Assembly (NCBI GenBank): GCA_036346225.1
Contig: JARFIW010000115.1
Location: forward strand, 2,010,501 to 2,074,500
From: Platerodrilus igneus
Lineage: Eukaryota > Arthropoda > Insecta > Coleoptera > Lycidae
Length of the DNA stretch: 64,000 nucleotides
Direction of reading: 5' to 3'
The translations under genes and the position numbers were made by a program. Shown piece by piece: positions 48,176 through 51,899 of this stretch. The notes below the pieces were generated by a model, which was not told the origin of the DNA, did no database searches, and saw only the letters and a program-made list of their open reading frames with translations. Numbering within the stretch: position 1 is the stretch's first letter; each line of letters opens with the position of its first letter.

Positions 48176-50581
48176 AAGAAAGAGAGAGACCGCACGTATG
48201 CATACTAAACATGTTTATATATGTAAACATGTGCATCTGTTTTTATGTGTTCAAGTGTGTATGCATGTGTTTGTGCACACGTATGTGAATTGTGTGAATA
48301 AGTATTGTGTAAATGTGTATGAGTGGGTGTGTGGTGCGTGCGAGAGTATCTGTGCATTGTGTACATGTTTGTATGCTTGTGTTTGTGTACATGTATGTGT
48401 AAATGTGAACGAAGAGAGAGCACATACGTGCATGTTACATATATATGTGTGTATGAATGTATTTGTGCACATGTATGCGAATTGTGTGAATATGTTTCAT
48501 GTGCAAATATGTATAAGCGTGTGTGCATGTGTGTGCACATGCACACATGAGTGAGTGAGTGCATGCATGCACATGTACGTGTGTGATTATCATGTTTGTT
48601 TTGATGGTCATAAGTTAAATTCCGTTACAATCTCTGATAGCTATCCATTACCTCAAACAGACTCTATATTAAGTAGACATCGTAATGCTAAATATATATC
48701 CTCTATAGATCTTAAACAAGTTTTTATCAAATACGTTTAGAACAATCTTCTCATCAGAAAACTGCTTTTTGTGTACCTGGAAAAGCTTTATACAAATTCA
48801 ATTTCCTACCGTTTGGTTTATCTAATGCCCCTCAAACACTTCAACGTACCATGGATAGAACAGAACATTAGGTCAAATTTTACATCACGAAAGTGCTTTG
48901 GTATACCTTGACGATATCTTAGTCATTTCAAATATCTTTGAAGAACATATCGTAACTTTAAATGAAGTAGCAGATTGTTTAGGCAATGCTGGTTTTAAAA
49001 TAAATTGGGAATTATCGATTTTTTTGCCAAACCTATCTACTATCTCTGTTCCTATTACCGCAGTAATTAAAAATAAAAAGAAAGGGTAATCTATTGATTG
49101 GACTATTGAAGCACAAAAAGCTTTGAAGAAATAAAACGTTTGATTATCTCATCCCCCATCTTAATTTCCCCTAATTTTGAAGAAACATTTTATATTCAGA
49201 CACCTGATTGCTTTCACACAAAAATCCAATATCAAAAATGGCCATTCAACAGTGGAAAGTTTGCAAACCATATTGGATGCGGTGGGAAGATCTACTCCAA
49301 CTAATCAGAAAATTAAATACTATTCTATAGTTCTTTTATAAATTTTTTTATTTAATTTAGTGTGAACGAGCTCAAATAATAAGAACGACAGAGAGTTGGC
49401 CACCTGTTAACAATGCATCGAAAGATCATGCTCAACTGGTGTGCAACGTAAGGATAGTTCAGTAAATGCAACACGCAGAAAAGAATGCAACTCTAAATGC
49501 TATGCGAGTATTAATAATCTTACACATGAAACCGGCCTCTACATAATGTATCGATAACCAGATATATTACGTTTCTAAAGACGATTGTAAGTACTTTAGA
49601 CGAGACAACTTAAAATATTCATCATAGTAAACAATGTGTCAATATTAAATGCTTACGTTGTGTAGCGATTTCGTCAGACGATGCTGAATTTGATGAGCGA
49701 AGTCGATGAAAATTAACGTTTCTATTGTGCATTAGATCTGAAATTGCTTTGTACTACTATTTTTCTTTTGTTCAGCACGTTTACTTTTCTACGGTACATT
49801 CCAGAACGATATCGATTTAAGATTAACATACTCAGACTGACTCGTTTGGTTTTTGTATCCATTACATTGAAATGTGAGAATATATATACAGTAACCAAAA
49901 ATCAAAGTACATACCTGTATACCTGTGCTAAATTACTAAGTCGTACAAAGTAAAGCGTCCGATGCTGCACAACGGCAAAATACGAATAGTCGCAACGACT
50001 CACAGCAACCATATAAGGCCTCTTCCCATCATCCAACTTCAGAAAAACCTTCTCCAACTTCCTACTTGCTAGACTAAAAACAGCAAAATGGTGAACGGGA
50101 TCATTATCGTCCGGGTTGTTGGTGTACGATATCAAATACTTATTGTTACGTAGCAAATTAAACGTTCCAATAACACATTCGTCTATCGGTATTTCCTGAA
50201 ACAAAACGTTACGTAAAAGACATAACCGATTACAACCTACAATCTTAAACATACGAAAACCTAACTCGATTTTCCACGAGATCACTTCAGCGGTTGTAGA
50301 ACATGCAATGATGTATTCGACGTCGTCCACGTGCGTGAGCTCGAAACCAGCTATAGGAGACCATAATCCACGGTATTCCCGTAAACGTTTGCCTGTTTTA
50401 GTGCTGTAGCTTAAAATCACGTTGTTCCAAACAACAAATAATGTCCTGTAGGTAGAGAATATAAACACATTGTTGGCGATTAGTGTTGGATGATATCTTA
50501 CTGGCCATCTGATGAAAATTTGGATGCTTTTGATATGAAAGAACCGCCGCCTTTAAATTTTACGTCGGGTTTCAGGTGCAT
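8739..50581 (-). CDS. WDR75: WDR75/Utp17 orthologue, six exons, C-terminus not in view
   Basis: Six minus-strand exons (50581-50502, 50445-49915, 27007-26488, 25581-25397, 9309-9158, 9104-8739) join in frame across GT-AG introns and give about 611 residues. They run collinear with animal WDR75: N-terminal propeller start in exons 1-2; the FTCVACHPEEECVITGDSLG stretch and the FLPRL and LNGLTGHIQFYS stretches in exon 3; WLATVEERKQE in exon 4; NTHIEFPHDK in exon 5; FSYDGSLLAVGFGPIITTWE in exon 6. Known family role: WDR75 is a subunit of the t-UTP/UtpA part of the nucleolar SSU processome, needed for rRNA transcription and early 18S processing. Vertebrate WDR75 is about 830 residues, so roughly the last 220 are missing here. 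Exon 6 ends in phase 1 with a GTAAGC donor, so the gene continues to the left. Introns 2 and 4 are 22.9 and 16.1 kb and full of repeats, whereas introns 1 and 5 are 56 and 53 bp. The coding exons carry no stop or frameshift, so I infer that the gene is functional. Confidence 0.93.
9158..9309 (-). CDS. WDR75: WDR75 exon 5
   Basis: The acceptor ATTGCAG ends at 9310 and the donor GTAAGT starts at 9157. The 152 bp begin with one base that completes the Gln codon of exon 4, then 50 codons: FEVNTHIEFPHDKSIINLLF, then CVTISHDSKFKIWYCV, then NADTIY, and one trailing base. This matches the blade that in vertebrates carries NTKINMPHED and ends FKVW. The exon has no in-frame ATG. Confidence 0.92.
9340..9900. 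repeat. Degenerate tandem repeat in WDR75 intron 4
   Basis: Words such as GGTGTAGATCTGAATTTTGT, AACTGATTTTGATGCCAG and GCTTGTAACC recur irregularly about every 50-120 bp. The similarity is loose. No coding exon could be placed here. Confidence 0.6.
9930..11528. repeat. TTAGG-like 14-bp minisatellite, left part
   Basis: Monomers of about 14 bp follow GTTAGGTCAAGACA with frequent variants (CATGACA, AAAACGG, CTAGTCGGG). The CTAGTCGGG variant marks longer units of about 100-170 bp. The array is interrupted at 11528 by an R1-clade LINE and continues at 21962, so it was one array before that insertion. Confidence 0.95.
11529..12176 (+). other. 5' UTR of the R1-clade element
   Basis: This GC-rich leader of about 650 bp begins CTCTGCCTGTGGCGGGG after the minisatellite and includes GGTCCCAAGCCCGGATAAAA, a kind of word often seen near the 5' ends of insect LINEs. 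Open frames in it on both strands show no protein similarity I recognise. Confidence 0.6.
12177..14273 (+). CDS. ORF1 (gag-like, three CCHC zinc knuckles) of R1-clade LINE
   Basis: This is an intact frame of about 698 codons from the ATG at 12177. The N-terminal half is charged and low-complexity, with a Lys-rich basic stretch (KPKKKRKAKD). A likely coiled coil follows, with heptad-rich sequence around LEKQLSETKLELSKRQEALE. The C-terminus has three zinc knuckles in a row: CYKCWGLDHHARNC, CRKCCKEGHQEKEC, and CALCEKEGHRSGGGSC. This arrangement is typical of ORF1 proteins in the R1/jockey/I group, which bind the element RNA into a ribonucleoprotein. An in-frame non-ATG extension upstream is ignored. 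ORF1 is intact although ORF2 is broken. Confidence 0.88.
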   Translation: MDDVFKEDPSSEMGTDKMKKSNVATTKTTDQARGSHGRILEDKVEEPQLEGSKELNRHNKEVEKEVFSSSTRTSRTPPTKEVGEAAKMDVDVINKTDLIDFGRPAYVKVQRHSRLNLTSRAERCNSVGEPSVTLSTTTDLGSEGDTDSKQRICEKPKKKRKAKDSPILHMTTQKEHNNIYLQRLKDTVKNLVDFKNDNRSVHCKLKDGLDEVYGLVQKVEREYNLELEIIKDLEKQLSETKLELSKRQEALEDKYAALEERCKELERNSWLPYDTRRDQLQGITDNPTFEEWETIGYKDWSDKIYTNTEVIQGNPLNNKTPVVDVVFVEPGDTQMQRKTSLQKLFRDRYPALAEPGECFEVIKQTSSIRSKGPNFLTKKKVIKATLDGSERGMWDILHLIKAETARDKVVTIHQVGDMEIGRLRKLTEYVFHGSNTKVLIYTPYRKEEDEANSQSVRGTYALMVKKSDKDLNSLLVEVKAKLKGSGAANAITSIRSSREGHLLIATRKDQKALETIQQTVMEVSATAVTRKLGQRADSEVLHIRGLDPTTEKEKIIEAIREKGGDEACTNLELGNMRPNARGTKAITLKINRKYADKLAAGGLRVGLVWCTVDKRVSIERCYKCWGLDHHARNCSGPDRTSMCRKCCKEGHQEKECTGEEYCALCEKEGHRSGGGSCEAFKKVLARVKKDRASDNYQR
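14359..16516 (+). pseudogene. ORF2, 5' part (endonuclease and RT) of R1-clade LINE, broken
   Basis: The frame starts LKILQINTNCSRMAFDLA, with MSEPNKK, as in R1-clade apurinic-type endonucleases. An extra G in a run near 14725 shifts the frame just before the conserved DFN motif. The frame then continues with SDHQYIMIDI until a TGA at 15323. RT follows at 15353: KAPGPDQIPPEVV, then YRPICLINSLGKVYETLI, motif A LLDVKNAFNTAAW, and GGGVPQGSVLGPTL preceded by TAG (16124-16126) and followed by TGA. The catalytic word CYADDLAVV is at about 16244. The frame is cut at about 16516 by the antisense LINE and resumes at 20862. Confidence 0.9.
16650..19490 (-). pseudogene. ORF2 (endonuclease and reverse transcriptase) of antisense LINE
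   Basis: Endonuclease words are LYQNVRGLNTKLQAL, DVLVLSETWLN and LILGDFNLPTF. RT words are ENYRPITIMCNFGKVFE, HGFVPGRSTVTNL, motif A YTDFSKAFDRIDH, SGVPQGSVLGPLLF and the catalytic LLYADDLKLF. The C-terminal part has KMEYASVVWSPGYEVHSWVL. At least four frame changes separate these pieces (near 19270, 18320, 17840, 17600 and 16886). All the catalytic RT motifs remain visible, so decay is recent to moderate. Confidence 0.85.
19490..20591 (-). pseudogene. ORF1 (PHD-like finger plus zinc knuckles) of antisense LINE
   Basis: It starts MVCLMCDSQISRSKPGVIC with regularly spaced Cys/His (CGQNSYHSSC, CYCNDC), a PHD/FYVE-like finger seen in ORF1 of CR1/jockey-type LINEs. A probable helical linker and an RRM-like part follow. 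A frameshift near 19990 moves the frame. The end of ORF1 shows CYKCCGYNHHQKLC, CPKCALSHQIKDC and CINCVNARISNTDHC, then stops at about 19500. The reading frames must be pieced together, so this is called a pseudogene. Confidence 0.75.
20862..21659 (+). pseudogene. ORF2, 3' part (C-terminal zinc knuckle) of R1-clade LINE
   Basis: This is the continuation of ORF2 after the inserted LINE. It includes the post-RT segment (ETLLNACQAIILYGAPIW) and a C-terminal CCHC knuckle, CWYCQGTDDAEHTVFEC, typical of R1-clade ORF2. The stop is at 21657-21659. About 290 bp of 3' UTR and a poly(A) tail follow. This part is itself open but is separated from the RT by 4.3 kb of antisense LINE. Confidence 0.88.
21962..23330. 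repeat. TTAGG-like 14-bp minisatellite, right part
   Basis: This is the same array as at 9930-11528, resuming directly after the LINE poly(A) with GTTAGGTCAAGACAG. CTAGTCGGG variants recur every 100-250 bp as before. Confidence 0.95.
23340..25140. repeat. ~110-bp AT-rich satellite, main block
   Basis: The word TTTCTGGTGAAATTTTTAAT recurs near 23405, 23516, 23625, 23737, 23845 and 23950, spaced 105-112 bp. It alternates with CCCAAAAATCAGACCAACA and AAGATGTTAAATATTTTT. Divergence between units is considerable. Confidence 0.88.
25141..25443 (+). other. GC-rich open patch next to exon 4, unrecognised
   Basis: The satellite stops at 25140 and a GC-richer segment follows. Its plus-strand frame is open to 25443 and starts EDGRAVDERDEKAPWPLIV, then AIDQVFLEQGLEY. 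The composition looks coding for about 110 bp and then turns AT-rich. The 3' end overlaps WDR75 exon 4 on the other strand. I do not recognise it. It could be a captured exon fragment, a retroelement piece or chance. Confidence 0.3.
25397..25581 (-). CDS. WDR75: WDR75 exon 4
   Basis: The acceptor TATTTTTCAG ends at 25582 and the donor GTAAGT starts at 25396. The exon is 61 codons plus two bases. It reads LDIVGQNKLTQERN at the start, so the join to exon 3 gives LLYN-LDI, as in vertebrate WDR75. It contains GLWLATVEERKQETRTSELR, the family's WLATVE-R-E signature. The 906-bp intron 3 to its right contains satellite copies (26085-26370) of the same family as the array to the left of the exon. Confidence 0.93.
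25640..26085. other. AT-rich part of intron 3, no feature seen
   Basis: This is unique-looking AT-rich sequence between exon 4 and the intron 3 satellite block. I see no exon, repeat or RNA gene in it. Confidence 0.5.
26085..26370. repeat. ~110-bp AT-rich satellite, block in intron 3
   Basis: Words of the 23340-25140 family (TTTCATTTCTGGTGAAAA, CCAAAAATCAGACCGACAAC, GCTGAGATTTTGTTTCCGG) recur here for about two and a half units. Exon 4 therefore has this satellite on both sides. Confidence 0.8.
26488..27007 (-). CDS. WDR75: WDR75 exon 3
   Basis: The acceptor TTGCAG ends at 27008 and the donor GTAAGT starts at 26487. The exon is 520 bp: one base, then 173 codons, ending in phase 0. It reads RRLEKRKSFTCVACHPEEE and continues through a WD blade ending SGGSENVLVKW, then KFLPRLPSSIVHICVS, then LNGLTGHIQFYSPHDMMLLYN. 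This is the best-conserved part of the family. The 5'-most 149 bp of this exon and its acceptor also occur in a tandem duplicate at 29663-29810. Confidence 0.95.
27084..28307. mobile_element. LTR palindrome: two inverted 601-bp arms around a PBS-like core
   Basis: Arms 27084-27684 and 27707-28307 are inverted copies of equal length, both with outer end TGTTACGTGC. The 22-bp spacer 27685-27706 begins TGGCGCCCAACGTGGAGC, which looks like a primer-binding site for tRNA-Lys. CACT occurs directly on both sides (27080-27083 and 28308-28311), a 4-bp target duplication around the whole object. The same LTR family occurs alone at about 36202-47637 (split by BEL/Pao), and a related one at 44038-44863. 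Inferred: an LTR-PBS-LTR foldback product of reverse transcription that integrated as one unit. A foldback DNA transposon is the alternative. Open frames in the arms mirror each other and are not genes. Confidence 0.75.
28511..28551. repeat. (AT)n microsatellite
   Basis: A pure TA run of about 40 bp in duplication copy A. Copy B has only a short run at the matching place before TG-rich sequence. Confidence 0.95.
29663..29810 (-). pseudogene. Duplicated 5' fragment of WDR75 exon 3 with its acceptor
   Basis: This is a copy of 27007-26859 lying inside intron 2, upstream of the real exon 3 in transcription order. It keeps the CAG acceptor (29813-29811) but not the exon's donor. Copy A reads AACGCCCGGTTG where copy B reads AACGCCGGTTG, so one C is missing and the frame is shifted. 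If the acceptor were used, the transcript would be frameshifted or run into intron. Confidence 0.9.
29887..31078. mobile_element. LTR palindrome, second copy (from the tandem duplication)
   Basis: It has the same structure as 27084-28307, with CACT on the left and CACT on the right of TGTTACG...CGTAACA. It is 1,192 bp rather than 1,224 bp because of scattered short deletions, mostly in the inner halves of both arms. It arose by the 2.8-kb duplication rather than by a second insertion, as its flanks are copied too. Confidence 0.85.
32490..33240. other. AT-rich intron 2 sequence, no feature seen
   Basis: This is unique-looking sequence after the duplication. I see no exon, repeat or RNA gene in it. 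Confidence 0.5.
33245..33590. repeat. Degraded third copy of the palindrome's right arm and flank
   Basis: The words TTGGCACACCG, ACATATT-TAATTAAATGTTTAGTGC, TGTATGGAGACGAGGTCATC and AATAAATATTTGTAATGAGC match, in order, 28150-28500 and 30920-31290. There are many small deletions and no clear arm end. It points to an older duplication of the same locus. Confidence 0.8.
33590..36201. repeat. TG-rich array (ATGTGCATGTGTATATG type), left part
   Basis: About 2.6 kb of alternating purine-pyrimidine sequence built from ATGTGCATGTGTATATGTG-like words. Longer units of roughly 200-430 bp are marked by GAGAGAGAGA blocks and GTGCATAGTGTACATG. Long open frames on both strands (Tyr/Cys/Val/Met-rich or Thr/His-rich) are artefacts of this composition. 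Confidence 0.92.
36202..36426 (-). mobile_element. Solo LTR (palindrome family), left fragment split by BEL/Pao
   Basis: It matches the right arm of the palindrome from its inner end (TATTA...CGGCG, CAGTTGGTAACA, GCGCAAATAA, GTCATAT-AATGTTC) up to GGGCGTG. There the BEL/Pao element starts; the LTR resumes at 47264. Together the two parts are about 595 bp, close to the 601-bp arms. It is more diverged than the arms. Confidence 0.82.
36427..36806 (+). repeat. BEL/Pao 5' LTR
   Basis: 380 bp, TG...CA, with short inverted ends TGTTTACGCC/GGCGTGAACA. It is near-identical to the 3' LTR with only a handful of differences (for example CTACAATTTG against CTACGATTTG, and CATTCGCG against CATTCACG). The insertion is therefore fairly young. 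I could not assign a primer-binding site after it with confidence. Confidence 0.95.
37093..37956 (+). pseudogene. BEL/Pao gag region (DUF1759)
   Basis: The ATG at 37093 starts MSFESISLKAQQEALFGRLQ. The core LEIPVFDGSIDKWNNFITTY, then NKSIPVSLKYLYFRSYL, matches the DUF1759 gag-type domain of BEL/Pao elements. The frame passes a 12-T run at about 37850 and stops at 37956. The CCHC knuckles expected between DUF1759 and protease are not visible, so a deletion or shift near 37900 is likely. An in-frame extension upstream to 36901 lacks family similarity. Confidence 0.88.
37957..38514 (+). pseudogene. BEL/Pao aspartic protease region (DUF1758)
   Basis: CVLDSGSQINAITSACVQRL carries the catalytic DSG. 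The frame is open from about 37917 to 38345, then shifts. The shifted frame has EILLGADICCRILF (the second conserved strand), then GYVLL, before a TGA at 38512-38514. In an active element this would be one polyprotein with RT. Confidence 0.85.
38518..39478 (+). pseudogene. BEL/Pao reverse transcriptase region
   Basis: After the stop, the linker (VKNFWALEEVSQPP) leads to a TGA at 38791. RT follows: KLRVVFNGSANDSTGKSLNQ, ALCADIRMMYCQILVRTQDR (motif A), and the catalytic HTYMDDVISGA with the YMDD box. The frame is cut after LLCDSE at about 39478 by the CR1-type LINE and continues at about 43485. Confidence 0.92.
39767..40384 (+). CDS. ORF1 (zinc finger and coiled coil) of CR1-type LINE
   Basis: An open frame of 205 codons starting MFCYKCNTDDDNTKTIACDS. 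A PHD-like finger (CNENVCITCSNL, LCDNCDKG) is followed by a coiled coil (IKEIAELRKEVTNLKEAQAS) and an RRM-like part (IELDHIKAFRLGKP, then RPLKVILNSPEDALYILKN). This domain order is typical of CR1-type ORF1 proteins. The frame ends at TGA with a short further open piece in another frame, so the C-terminus may be shifted. Confidence 0.8.
   Translation: MFCYKCNTDDDNTKTIACDSCNENVCITCSNLSASELKCMPLRNRKLRFLCDNCDKGLAQLPILIKEIAELRKEVTNLKEAQASQNAQLKLMSQENVISEIVERQNRRNNIIILNVKESTHNLNKDKNIDDKNTVSTLLVDFQIELDHIKAFRLGKPVNGKNRPLKVILNSPEDALYILKNKSTIKVPSIKVFSDQTKTSEIIIN
40502..43354 (+). pseudogene. ORF2 (endonuclease and RT) of CR1-type LINE
   Basis: The endonuclease starts at ATG 40502 (IIYMNIQSITNNIDQL, IILLSES) and shifts near 40640 and 40830 (GCIYHSPSASHSTFIDNL, VLIGDFNINYLE) and again near 41020. 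The linker and RT run from 41173 (SDYRPINTLPTLEKILERAV, HQSGFRHNHSCETALQF), shift near 42230 at motif A, then continue with QHGVPQGSILDPLLFLIYIN and the catalytic LFADDTLLI. The C-terminal part ends after a last shift near 43240. All core motifs are present but the frame is broken about five times. Confidence 0.87.
43485..43782 (+). pseudogene. BEL/Pao pol continuation (A17/RT C-terminal region)
   Basis: This is the continuation of pol after the LINE: KILGLVWNPNSDNFTYYV, SVLSYMAKIFDPLGWLTPVV and KHFLQQLWVQRLGWDD. These are signature words of the Pao A17-type region. A frame change follows at about 43782. Confidence 0.88.
43858..44037 (+). pseudogene. BEL/Pao RNase H-like region, first part
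   Basis: LGFCDASEKGYAACVFLHG carries the first acidic residue of the RNase H-like fold, and KFLSMPRMELLGAVLLS is the family's helix. The frame is cut by the solo LTR at 44038 and continues in the same frame after it at 44868. Confidence 0.88.
44038..44863 (+). mobile_element. Solo LTR inserted in BEL/Pao pol
   Basis: 826 bp, starting TGTTACGTGCC and ending GGAATAACA, flanked by ATCT on both sides (44034-44037 and 44864-44867). Removing it with one ATCT restores an open pol frame through a conserved helix, which fixes the boundaries. The first 11 bp equal the arm ends of the 27084-28307 palindrome and internal words are related. It is thus a diverged member of the same LTR lineage. Orientation follows the TGTTACG (U3-like) end. 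Confidence 0.9.
44864..45398 (+). pseudogene. BEL/Pao RNase H-like region, second part, and linker
   Basis: KLFTDSQVVLAWINTPSYLL has the second acidic centre, followed by ANRMEIILEYT and WYHISGENNPADMASRC, the characteristic GENPAD-type word. The frame continues to 45398. Confidence 0.9.
45395..46215 (+). pseudogene. BEL/Pao integrase, zinc-binding and catalytic core
   Basis: SLGLVRVGGRLRHSLLSYDN precedes the HHCC zinc domain, whose second half KCIVCSCFR is visible in the frame at 45637-45834. The core has GVDFAAHFD (first Asp), CTRAVHLEVVSELSTKHF, VVYSDQGRNFLGASRSL (second Asp) and GGIWESGVKS (Glu). At least four frame changes lie between these pieces, so no integrase can be made from this copy. 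Confidence 0.9.
46179..46713 (+). pseudogene. BEL/Pao integrase C-terminal tail (DUF5641-like)
   Basis: TFEELCTIFSRVEAILNSRP ends the core helix. After a shift, IWRRWSNEYLHQLTQRNKW and GRIEKLFFGRDGIPRVASVK match the DUF5641-type tail found in BEL/Pao pol. The stop is at 46711-46713, 172 bp before the 3' LTR. Confidence 0.9.
46886..47263 (+). repeat. BEL/Pao 3' LTR
   Basis: 378 bp, the partner of 36427-36806, with the same ends and a GCGTG target duplication just after it at 47264-47268. Confidence 0.95.
47264..47637 (-). mobile_element. Solo LTR (palindrome family), right fragment
   Basis: This is the continuation of the LTR cut by BEL/Pao. TTCAAAATTTGTCTTCT, GTAGAGG, CAGGAAACCTACATA, ACTACACTCGTTGACGTCTCG and GCGTCAACGCAATCC match the right arm 27960-28307 in order. 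The end GCATGTAATA corresponds to GCACGTAACA of the arms. TG-rich sequence resumes right after it. Confidence 0.85.
47640..48575. repeat. TG-rich array, right part
   Basis: This is the same type of sequence as 33590-36201, resuming after the LTR. Thus the LTR inserted in the array and BEL/Pao inserted in the LTR. The array holds (TG)n and (GA)n blocks and spurious long frames on both strands. Confidence 0.9.
48576..49230 (+). pseudogene. Ty3/gypsy-type pol remnant (RT)
   Basis: The words appear in order but with shifts: SDSYPLPQTDSILSRHRNAK, SSIDLKQVF (motif A region), KTAFCVPGKALYKFNFLPFG, LSNAPQTLQRTMDR, VYLDDILVISNIFEEHI (the YLDD box), then GNAGFKINWELS and PNFEETFYIQTPDCF. This is the usual order of Ty3/gypsy or errantivirus-like RT. 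The finger domain and the RNase H core are missing or degraded. It may be an internal remnant of the LTR family around it. Confidence 0.85.
49240..49908. other. Intron 2 sequence next to exon 2, no feature seen
   Basis: This is unique-looking AT-rich sequence between the gypsy remnant and the exon 2 donor. No repeat or exon was recognised. Confidence 0.5.
49915..50445 (-). CDS. WDR75: WDR75 exon 2
   Basis: The acceptor CTACCTACAG ends at 50446, leaving a 56-bp intron 1. The first base completes the Gln codon split by exon 1, giving SSDGQTLFVVWNNVILSYS at the junction. About 177 codons cover most of the first beta-propeller (STKTGKRLREYRG, then EVISWKIELGF, then KRPYMVAVS). Two donors are possible at the end. 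GTATGT at 49914-49909 is chosen because it leaves two bases, matching the one-base phase of exon 3. A GTATAC a few bases earlier does not fit that phase. Confidence 0.92.
50502..50581 (-). CDS. WDR75: WDR75 exon 1 (start codon)
   Basis: The ATG lies at 50581-50579 on the minus strand. The exon encodes MHLKPDVKFKGGGSFISKA and then KFSSDG, and ends with two bases of a codon at a GTAAGA donor (50501-50496). The pattern of a GG-S word followed by a propeller strand matches the vertebrate WDR75 N-terminus, which is only a few residues longer. No better upstream ATG in frame was seen, so this start is preferred. Confidence 0.85.
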
Positions 50582-51360
50582 TATAAGGGGTTTGTCTGAA
50601 GATTTTGTGAGGTTATGTCAAAGGCGGCGTGGTATGCGTCAGGCGAGATTTAGGGTATGATACCGTAATTCGCGTATACTCAAATCGACGCAGTCCTGAC
50701 GAACCAATGAATATCGACGGTCTTTGCAGGCGATTACAGACGATTAATACGACCGAAAACGTCTGGCGTTCATTGAAATTATCTTGCACAGGTTCCAAAA
50801 CTATCAGTTACAAAAATCTAAGTATCCCAAGACATTTTCAAAGCGACTCCAAATTTTAAAGAAAGAAATTTGAATAAATAAAGAAAATTGGAAGCAATAA
50901 AAACGCGAAGTCTTAGGAATTAGAAACAATGCAAATACGACCTAATTAGAGTATAGGACGAGATTTACTAGTTCAATGAAAAAGAATCAGAATTAGTCTA
51001 ACAAAGCGGACTCACTTGAGAATTGAATCAGCCCCGTACTAGAAATAATCAAAATTTGAACTTATTAGAATGGACCAATGAGAATTGGAACTAATAGGTT
51101 TGGTCTAGTAAGACGGTTTTCTATGGGGGTTGAAGGGAATATTTAAAAAAGAAATTGTACCCGTTTTTAAATAATGATTCAGAGCTGGTAGTTTTATAGC
51201 ATTTCTGTAAGCAAGCGATTATTTATGGGGGCAGTTTTAACGGAAAGGTCAGCCATCCAAAACAAATTAGTTCAAAACACACACAGTAGGAGCGAAAATT
51301 ACATTCCAATGGTAAAAGTGGGTTCGTGCTTTAAAACAACAGCTCTTTATTAAAAAAAAA
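50582..51360. other. WDR75 upstream region, no second gene seen
   Basis: This is the expected 5' UTR and promoter side of WDR75. A 76-codon plus-strand frame (50629-50859) has no similarity I recognise. No convincing TATA box or CpG-rich promoter was seen. From about 50880 on the sequence is AT-rich and unremarkable. Confidence 0.45.
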
Positions 51361-51364
51361 TTAG

Positions 51365-51740
51365 CAGTTGTTGCCCAGACGCCGATGGGGTAACATCTCG
51401 CGTATTCAGACCACCGCCTTCGGGCGTTCAAAGGTGGGCAGCGGAACGGTGACGACCTGAGGGAGTTCTCCAGCTATGCAGGGTGCCGAGGAATAGGTAC
51501 ACAAGTGAAGTCGTCGGGGATGCACATCCGTCAGTCCTGTTTAGACGAGCTACCTGACGATGGAGCGGCCTGTGGCGAGTAGCCAGTCCTGTCAGTCGAA
51601 AACCACAGACCAGGGGACCCAGGATCCGGAATACAGTATAGTTGGGGGACAACTAAGGGGAAGATCCGAGAAACTGCCCACTGCAGAAAATCAAGAGGAT
51701 TCCAGGAACTGGTCTTTTGGGATCCAGTCCTACAAATTTA
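51365..51740 (+). other. GC-rich island, probable retroelement 5' fragment
   Basis: About 370 bp of high-GC sequence stand out in AT-rich surroundings. They include CAGACGCCGATGGGGTAAC and a plus-strand frame from 51560 (ERPVASSQSCQSKTTDQGTQ) with a hydrophilic, LINE ORF1-like start. The frame then runs into an AT-rich TATATATTTATTTATT stretch. I infer a 5' UTR and ORF1 fragment of a LINE, without a family assignment. Confidence 0.4.
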
Positions 51741-51899
51741 TACATATATATATTTATTTATTGAAGAAGATCAACCTAATAGAAACACCATAAGTCAAGA
51801 AACAACATCTACAAGTCGAAAAACTGAGTTACAAGGCACTATAGCGACGCCGAGAGCGTCGTGTCCAGCTACTGCGGTCTAAAAAATTAGTAGCTCCAA

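Noticed and set aside
50629..50859. A divergent plus-strand gene next to WDR75
   Set aside because: A 76-codon frame with no recognised domain, partly over the WDR75 leader; no splice or codon evidence supports it.
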